From Marasmius tenuissimus (taxonomy: Eukaryota; Basidiomycota; Agaricomycetes; Agaricales; Marasmiaceae), in the NCBI GenBank assembly GCA_029532415.1, contig JAQOTA010000065.1:62001-126000 (forward strand): a stretch of 64,000 bases of DNA, in the 5' to 3' direction. Below are positions 57,605 through 64,000 of this stretch, piece by piece. Positions within the stretch are counted from its first letter, which is position 1, and each line of letters starts with the position of its first letter. Made by a program: the position numbers and the translations under genes. The notes beneath the pieces are model-generated. The model searched no databases. It was not told the DNA's origin and saw only the letters and a list, made by a program, of their open reading frames with translations.

Positions 57605-58738
57605 TCAAAATCCCAAAGATTTCTCGAACTCCCTCGCCTTCTGACCTAGAGGTTGTATAATCGTATAGCTCGGCGAGCTATTGAACTCCTGCACCCCGCT
57701 ACTGAAATACAGCGGGGTCATCTCGCCGTCGTCACTAAAGAATAACTTTGGCCTCTCTCTCCTCATATAATCCGTCCGCTCTCCATCTGTGAACAACACC
57801 GTCGTATTGTATGCCTCCTGAAGCTTGAAGGTCCAGTTACCCTTCAAATCTCTGGAGTACATATGCGCCCCAACACGAGGATACTTCTCCCCTCTCTCCG
57901 CGATGTCAATCATCCAATGTGCGAGGATATGCCAGTTTCCTCGCTTGTCCCTCCAAAGAAATGGATCCTCGGTCCAGGACGGGGAGTTATCGGACGTATT
58001 CCACGTCTGGGTCTTGATCTTGTCATACTTCTCACCAAAACTGGGTGCTTGGTAGATCACATCGTCTTCCAAAGCCAATGCGATATCCCGCGTAGGGCTC
58101 TCACTTGTCCAGAGCGGCCACGCGGAGGGATTCGTTCCGTTCAGGAGGGGCGTGAACTCACTCCACGGTCCTCGAATGTCTGGCGCACTGGCGACGGAGA
58201 TGTTGTTCGCCCATTTAAACGATCGACATGAGGTGGGTAGTTCCGTCTCGATACCAATGGTGTACATCAGGTAAGCGTTGTCTGCTGGGCTCCAGACGGT
58301 GCTTGGGTTGTGTCGGAACGCTCCGTAGAGCTCCTGAGCATAGTGATACGGGCCTGCAGGCCCGGTACGGGATTCTGCCCGGGCGATGACACTGAAGGGG
58401 CGCCAGGCTGAGAGGCCACAACCCAAAGAGAAATGTTCGAGGATTAGATGGAAGAGAGTTTTGTCGGTGCGGTCCTGGATGATCTGTCCGGCCCAAGACG
58501 AGTTGCCTTTGTCCCCGTAGTAGGAAGGCAGATTGGTGGTGGTCCAGTTATAGCCCGTGTTGCGCGTCGCGGGGCGGAGGTCAAGTTTTCCGCAGTCGGA
58601 GGATGTCCATCCGGGGTCACAGATGCAGGCGCTTTGGGAGCAAAGACCATTCAGACTACAGTCGTCGTCTGTTTGGCACGCTTGGGCCGAGCGTGTCACG
58701 ACAAGGAGAAGCACAGGGAGAAGACTGAAGGAGAACAT
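57605..58738 (-). CDS. Secreted EGF-like plus GH43/GH117-type beta-propeller protein, intronless
   Basis: A single open exon from ATG (58738) to stop (57605), 377 residues. The signal peptide is MFSFSLLPVLLLVVTRSAQA. An EGF-like module follows (CQTDDDCSLNGLCSQSACIC, GWTSSDCG), then a domain with SSWAGQIIQDRTDKTLFHLI, NPSTVWSPADNAYLMYTIGI, WTEDPFLWRDKRGNWHIL and YSRDLKGNWTFKLQEAYN. The WTEDPFLWRDKRGNWH segment resembles the blade bearing catalytic acids in the five-bladed GH43/GH117-like glycosidase superfamily. Several N-glycosylation sequons (NWT, NSS, NIS, NGT, NTS) support secretion. A glycosidase role is inference; no substrate can be named. It is the only long gene in the window without introns. 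Confidence 0.75.
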   Translation of the reverse strand: MFSFSLLPVLLLVVTRSAQACQTDDDCSLNGLCSQSACICDPGWTSSDCGKLDLRPATRNTGYNWTTTNLPSYYGDKGNSSWAGQIIQDRTDKTLFHLILEHFSLGCGLSAWRPFSVIARAESRTGPAGPYHYAQELYGAFRHNPSTVWSPADNAYLMYTIGIETELPTSCRSFKWANNISVASAPDIRGPWSEFTPLLNGTNPSAWPLWTSESPTRDIALALEDDVIYQAPSFGEKYDKIKTQTWNTSDNSPSWTEDPFLWRDKRGNWHILAHWMIDIAERGEKYPRVGAHMYSRDLKGNWTFKLQEAYNTTVLFTDGERTDYMRRERPKLFFSDDGEMTPLYFSSGVQEFNSSPSYTIIQPLGQKAREFEKSLGF

Positions 58739-59687
58739 GATTGTGATTTCTGTTGTTTCGCGGATTTATACAGCAGCAACAAGCAGGTCAGCTGCTCATG
58801 GAGGGGCAATTTCGGGACGGGCGGCTTCGATGGAGCTCGACGCATATGCTGCAAGGGACTCATGGTCTGCTTCTGGGTGCAGACAGAGCTGTTTATTCGG
58901 TAGTATACAGGCACTGGAATAGATCGCACGGTATGAAGGGTATCTAACAACACGCTCAGCACAAAAAGCTATCCATGCGTGCATGATCTCCCTCACCTTT
59001 GTGGCCTCTTCCAATGACAATGGCCATCCATCGTCATCTATCATTCCCACCACCCATTACATCAACTATACTGGCAACCTGGCCAGTCTCGTCCTCTGCT
59101 GCGGGGCACATTTGCGTTCGAAAGTGTTCGAGTATATGGATCTGCGAGTAGCATCACCAAGATCTTCATGTATCCAGCTTTCGTTAACCCGCGAACTTGT
59201 TCGAAGGCCTCCATCTGATGATGTAACACTTTCGGAAAAACTACCAACCTTCCCTCTCGAGCTTTCACTGGGCCCAATCCTTGCGCAGATGATCCATCCC
59301 TGCGGACCCCACCTGGGATCTCCAAGCCATTTACGGGAAATTCAATGAGAAACTCACGAATAGATCCTATGTAGGGTTCCCAGCCAGTCCGATCGGCCAC
59401 ATCTTGACGAGAGGGAAGAGCTCCCGCGACTCATCCTCGTGGTTTCTTCTCTTGGTAAGGTTGTCTTTGTTTGAGAGCCTTGAGAACAGAGAAAGGTATG
59501 TCAGAGGTCATGGTGGGCTGAAAGAACGAAAACCTGAAGCACAGGGTGTTGAACTCACAACCGGGAAACTCGTGCCGACGGCCCTGTCCGCGCCGGTGCT
59601 GCCCTCCCTTCCTCATTTTCAAACGTTCAACTTGACTTTCAAGTTTCACTTTCTCCTCCCCTTACTCTTAAAACACGTCCTCCAGCG
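58739..59687. other. Region between the GH-like gene and YAE1, with possible unresolved minus-strand exons
   Basis: No gene is firmly supported. The minus strand contains several open segments that look partly coding: about 59496-59420 (MTSDIPFSVLKALKQRQPYQ, true ATG), 59400-59160 (EAFEQVRGLTKAGYMKILVM) and 59040-58980 (DDDGWPLSLEEATK), separated by GT...AG-like stretches. I could not join them into one frame or match a family. A plus-strand ATG frame at 58983-59348 overlaps them and has no motif. Confidence 0.3.
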
Positions 59688-60343
59688 ATGAATTTTGACT
59701 CTCCCTGGGACGAAAATCCTCATCCAGATACCACCAGAGATACCGAATGGACCAAGATCTCTTCAGAATTCACGAATGTAGCGGTCCCAATCTTGCATTG
59801 CAAACCATCTCCCAATTCACACTATTCAACTAGTCAGGATACCGCGAAGGGATTACAGCGGGCAAAGAATCAGCACTCCAAGAAGGTTTTGATATTGGCT
59901 TCGCACAAGTAGGAGCACCGCTTGGTCGCGAGATAGGACTTTTACGTGGAATAGCTTCCGGGCTTGTGTCGTACCTTTCGACGTCCAAAGGTCTCCCCGA
60001 TCAGGACCCGCAGCTCGTCGAAGCTCGAGAGATAGCAGCAGCCCTTTCTAACATTCGATTCTCGGATATCGCGCCCAGAGATCTGGAAGCTGAGCAACAC
60101 GCACGAGAACATCTGGAGATGGAGGGGGAGGATGCAGATGACGATATGGATGTTAACGAGGAGTTGGCTGAGAAGAGAAAAATGGAAGGTCTGGAAGACC
60201 TGCTGTCACAGATGACTGCAGGAACGCATTCTACGATCGGAAAACAGAGGAGGCCAACAGTGGAAGACGTGCATCGATTGAAAGATCGACTCCGGACATT
60301 GACAAGTACTGTTGGTCTACCAGAAGCACCTCTCTGGAGTTGA
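59688..60343 (+). CDS. YAE1: Yae1-family protein (Fe-S delivery adaptor)
   Basis: The ATG at 59688 (MNFDSPWDENPHPDTTRDTE) is followed by WTKISSEFTN. A ~74-nt intron (59779-59852 approx.) then leads to GYREGITAGKESALQEGFDI and GFAQVGAPLGREIGLLRG. This is the deca-GX3 repeat (Gly every four residues) that defines Yae1/Lto1 proteins. The tail contains NIRFSDIAPRDLEAEQHARE and an acidic stretch EGEDADDDMDVNEEL, ending PLWS at 60343. In yeast, Yae1 and Lto1 form an adaptor that guides the CIA machinery to the ABC protein Rli1/ABCE1 for Fe-S cluster insertion. The N-terminal WD..D..R arrangement favours Yae1 over Lto1. ~190 residues, two exons. Confidence 0.88.
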
Positions 60344-60609
60344 GATTGTTCCGGAACTCTCTCTATGCTTGATAGCAGAAGGTTTTGCGCGATGGGTGTC
60401 TGTGAAACCGTCACCGCCCCCGACGAGGGTCACAATTCATGCTGATTTCCGGAGTACGTTTCCATTTCTGGGTTTAATGTAGGGTATCTAGTTGACTTCT
60501 TCGATATAGAGAAGCACGACAATGGCTCTGACGAAGCGCTTCAAGAATGTTGACCTACATATACACCATGAATTCCGGTAAAAAGCTACACAGATATAGA
60601 CGAGTACAT

Positions 60610-63600
60610 TTATAGTTTACGTTCAACGAAGCTTTCGATGATCCCAGCCGACGTCAAGGGGTACTCCTTCAGCTCAACCTCATCCCCCTTTAGGAATGTA
60701 TTTGGCTGCATGAAGATCTTCCGTGGCTATTGAGAAAGAGACATCAATCATCCGTGGTCGCTTTCAAGAAGTCGGATGAACCCACCAGTTTTTTCTTCAA
60801 CACAAGATCCCTGATTTCGCCTTCCCAGCCCTCAAGTGGCTTAGTGAGTGTAGTGTAGAACTCTCGAGCGCCTGCACCATCGGCGGTACTCTTTCGAACC
60901 TGCAGCTCAATGAGCAACTTCCCAGCCACCTCTTTTCCTTTAGTGAGCACCGCTTCTCTGTCCACCTGACGAAGAGGAACATTTCGGTGAGTACAGCAAG
61001 TAAGTTAGAACGGATCCAGCAATCAGATACTGACCCTGACATAGAGGTTCTCAAGCTTCCCGTCAGATCCGCGAATCTCTTCCAAGCGGGCAATGCCATT
61101 CTTGATGAGGAATTGTGTGATTCCAAGTCTGGCGTGGAATGCAAGGGTCAGGCCCCGCCCTTCAGGGAGGGAATGGAGGACCAAGAGTAAAGGCCTCACC
61201 TCGCTTGCATGTGTGCCTGACCGTGTTTCTTGGTAGTGGGATCGAAGAATTCCAGGGCCCTCAATCCGGCACGGGCCATGAGGAGGAAAGTGATATGTTG
61301 GACAGTCTCAATATCGTTTTTGTCGACGTACTGAGGAAGTGGGTTGAGCTTTGTTAGAGAGTGTCGATGAGAGGGCTTAGAGCTTACACCAAAGATCTTG
61401 AGAATTTCGAGGTTGCTTGCAACTAGACTAACGTTGAGCAAAAAACCAGAAGATTGATAAAGGAACACGCACGGTAAAGAGCCACTGTCTCCGCCCTGCA
61501 TTCCTCCATTGACGACGAGACTTCACCGAGGACAGCATCGGGAGTTTGACCGGGTTTATACCACGACGTGCTGTAAGATACTCAGTTGGAGGCGAAGTAC
61601 GAACAGGACATGAGCGCACATTGGCTTCCCAGTCAGAGGATTGATGACCTGGAAGGTGGAATTAATCAATACGAATATCCGTACACAGTTGCCGAAAGTA
61701 CTGAACCTTTTCTGGGTCGAAGTTCTTTGAACCGTCTGCTTGCTCCTGGAACAATTTACCGGAACCGTGCCCCAAGAGTTCGTGGGTCGCAACCTGGAGC
61801 TCGAATGCCCTGCTATCCCATGCATTGTACAAGTCCTTGTCGTCGGGATGAATCAGTGTAAGCTCTTCATCTGTGGTAGATACCGACAGGTTAAGGGACG
61901 TCTTGCAAAAAGTCGAGGAAAGAGAACGAACTGGGTGCTTTGGCGGCGAGGATATTCTGCAATTGATTTGAGCTCTCACCAGTGTAAGAGACCGCCTTTG
62001 AGAGGACGACTCACGGCTAGAGATACGTTCTTGAAACCCGTCGATTCACGAATATCGTAGTAATTCTGAGGCGAGGGTCAGTGCATCGTCCAACGAAAAT
62101 TTAATCACAGCCTACAGGGATCTGGATACAGGAGATGAATCAGAGAATTATCGGGCGAAGTAAGCGCGATAACATACGTTGATACCAGCAGGTATACCTG
62201 CAATCGTGAGAGTATCATCAGTACGATTCATCTTTTTGCTCAAGAGGCTTGGGACCACACACCTCCTGTAGCGAAAGAGACGACCTCCAGAGCGGTGAAG
62301 TCTGGCTTTCGGAACACGTCAACCTCAAAGTCCTTTCCCCAGGGAAGCGTTTTAATCAACTCGGGGGCCTCTGCGACGAGGATATCGTATTTGGCACTAA
62401 GTTCCTTGTTCACGATGGCCGTGAAGCCTTCCCATTCGGCGCGACCGCCGTATGGATCAACGTAAGTCTCGATGAACTGGAGTATGTGGCGTTAGTCAAC
62501 TGGAAGACATAGGACGAGAAGATACCACGAACGCCAATGTAAGATTCGACGACGGGACCGACGTCCTTAACCCATTCTGTTGAGCCAGTCTTGTGATCTT
62601 TGATAGATCCAGTATTGAAGCTGCGATTATGTTATGGATTGGAGGGGGGAAACAGGATAGCCAGCTTACGAGTCGATGTACGCTTCAATCATAGCAGTTT
62701 GATGTTCGTTCGCGGTGTACTTCTTGGCCTGAATATGAAGGGCACAAATTAGCGACCGTATAAACATTATAAGCTGACGAAGACGCACCTCTTGCAACGC
62801 CGCTACCGCCTTCTGAAGCGCACTTGCATGGTCCCCATATTCCACTGTAAGTTTGATCTTGCTTGATTTGACCTCAACTTGGTGTGTTGCTGCGGCCTGT
62901 GATTGTGCGGAGGCAACTAGAAGAGCAAAGTCCCCGGGCCCATTCTTCCGGACACTGTAGGTACGCATTGAGGCAGGAGAATAGCGAGATGAGATAGAGG
63001 GACATATACCGGGTATTCAGGATGTCGATGCCGAGCTCCTCAGCAGCAGTTTGCACCTGAGCAACCTCATCGTCTGAGATGACTTCACCGAGGTAGTAGT
63101 TAGAGATGTGGCCCTCGCTACGTTTTCCAATGAAAAGCGAGGAGGAGGGTTCAGTTGAGTAGATATGGTCCTTGAGCTATCAAGGCTTTAGAACGACTGG
63201 AATGGTGGTGATGGTAAGTAGTAAAAGACACGCACGGATTTCCAGGATTCCAAGGCCTTGTCTGCATTCGGCGAAGCACGGACCACCGACTCGAACTTGG
63301 CTTGTGAGACGCGAGGAATGATCTTCGTGAAGCCGAAGGATCTGTAGTTCACCAAGTTGCTCAAAACCCTAGAATGATATGAAAGAGTTCGGTCGACGGT
63401 CGTTGGCAATCACTTGTAACTTGATGCCACATACTGGACCGTATATTGCATGAGGTCTTCCCATTCTTCATCCGCGAGACCAGACTTGGATTTGATTGAG
63501 GGCAGGTCTGCAAGTTTTCCGTTTTCACCGAAGATGAGTATCAACAGGTCATACAATGCTGGAGTTGTCGTGTCACCGTTAGAACCCACAGCTGAACTGT

Positions 63601-63960
63601 CGGATACGAAAACTCACGTATCGCCTCTTGTGTCCACTGCGCCTGAATCACCCGCGCACCAGCCCATGCTGCCTCCGAAACAAAATGCGTGTATTTTTTC
63701 TCCTTTGAGCTGTGTATGACAGATTGATCATCGAATCGGTGGAATCTTCTACGAGAACAGCTGGGCACTGACCTCAGTTGAGCGAAGGATTGCGCAACGT
63801 CCAAACTGCAGAGAGGTGCTCCACGATCGGCCAAGAAACGCTCAGTATTTGCAGTTGAAGTTGCCATTGAACGAGCTCCTGAGAATCGAGATGATGGAAG
63901 GTGATAAGCACGGGGACGAAGCCATTGGCCGAACCGGAACCGCAAACTGGACAATGCCAT
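60610..63960 (-). CDS. DPP3: Dipeptidyl peptidase III (M49 zinc peptidase)
   Basis: The ATG at 63960 opens [20 protein letters not shown], an Arg-rich presequence, with a second in-frame Met 31 residues later ([20 protein letters not shown]) where most family members begin. The zinc site is [14 protein letters not shown] (HELLGH) and [12 protein letters not shown]. Other segments are [25 protein letters not shown] sequence near 63080, and [16 protein letters not shown] stop at 60744 would end the chain after LVG, but a GTGGGT donor at about 60796 splices to [20 protein letters not shown] and [18 protein letters not shown] (stop 60610-60612), which is the normal DPP III C-terminus. About fourteen small exons give ~700 residues. 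The enzyme removes dipeptides from short peptides, mostly in the cytosol; the long first Met form may be mitochondrial. Confidence 0.93.
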
Positions 63961-64000
63961 GGTTCAGGTGATCGCGACGCGCGCCAATTCGCGTGGCTAG

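Noticed and set aside
58448..58903. 151-codon plus-strand frame over the start of the GH-like gene
   Set aside because: It is antisense to a clear signal peptide plus EGF module and shows no motif of its own.
60744..60965. DPP3 C-terminus ending after KATTDD
   Set aside because: That reading runs into an intron; splicing at a GT just before it gives the conserved C-terminus ending at 60610.
1..64000. tRNA, rRNA, CRISPR arrays, prokaryotic operons, transposase or reverse-transcriptase genes
   Set aside because: I found none by eye: no clear tRNA T-loop/acceptor pairs, no array-like repeats and no TE protein motifs in any frame. A tRNA could still be missed without a covariance search.

Overview
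The window is nuclear DNA of a filamentous basidiomycete, most likely an Agaricomycete. It holds about 25 protein genes on both strands. Nearly all are broken by many short GT-AG introns of roughly 45-70 nt. It also carries families typical of mushroom-forming fungi: DUF6533 and DUF6535 membrane proteins, a MYND-finger protein, an mpaB/DUF2236 oxygenase and a secreted pectin lyase. I saw no bacterial operons, rRNA, recognisable tRNA, CRISPR array or intact transposon.

Layout. 0-0.3 kb: start of a secreted 5'-nucleotidase (minus), cut by the window edge. 1.0-5.4 kb: two head-to-tail DUF6533 membrane-protein genes made by a ~2.45 kb tandem duplication, then ~2.9 kb without a gene I can support. 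8.2-10.0 kb: secreted pectin lyase. 10.4-14.0 kb: peroxisomal Lon protease ending in SRL. 14.9-16.8 kb: MYND-finger protein. 18.8-20.7 kb: mpaB-like oxygenase. 21.2-24.3 kb: ER chaperone Lhs1/GRP170 ending in HDEL, divergent from RNA polymerase III subunit Rpc11 (24.5-25.1 kb). 25.2-26.4 kb: mitochondrial-type short-chain dehydrogenase, divergent from a DUF7598 membrane protein (27.3-28.3 kb). 28.7-33.5 kb: Munc13-like C2/MUN protein. 33.9-42.2 kb: three consecutive mRNA-tail genes, namely PAN3 (deadenylase subunit), a Cid1/Cid13-type nucleotidyltransferase with a long disordered tail, and LSM7. 42.6-46.0 kb: importin beta-1. 46.5-50.6 kb: two tandem DUF6535 genes. 51.0-51.7 kb: small orphan gene. 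52.6-54.4 kb: DCAF4-like WD40 protein. 54.7-55.8 kb: class 1A-type dihydroorotate dehydrogenase. 56.1-57.5 kb: secreted glycerophosphodiesterase. 57.6-58.7 kb: intronless secreted EGF/GH43-like protein. 59.7-60.3 kb: Yae1. 60.6-64.0 kb: dipeptidyl peptidase III.

Most genes are unrelated housekeeping genes, as expected in a fungal chromosome. The main functional grouping is PAN3, the Cid-type tailing enzyme and LSM7: poly(A) removal, 3' tailing and recognition of the tailed mRNA end. A second theme is local duplication of lineage-specific membrane proteins (DUF6533 and DUF6535). In each pair at least one copy appears to carry a frame break. Gene boundaries below come from my own reading of splice sites and protein motifs; internal exon edges are approximate where stated.
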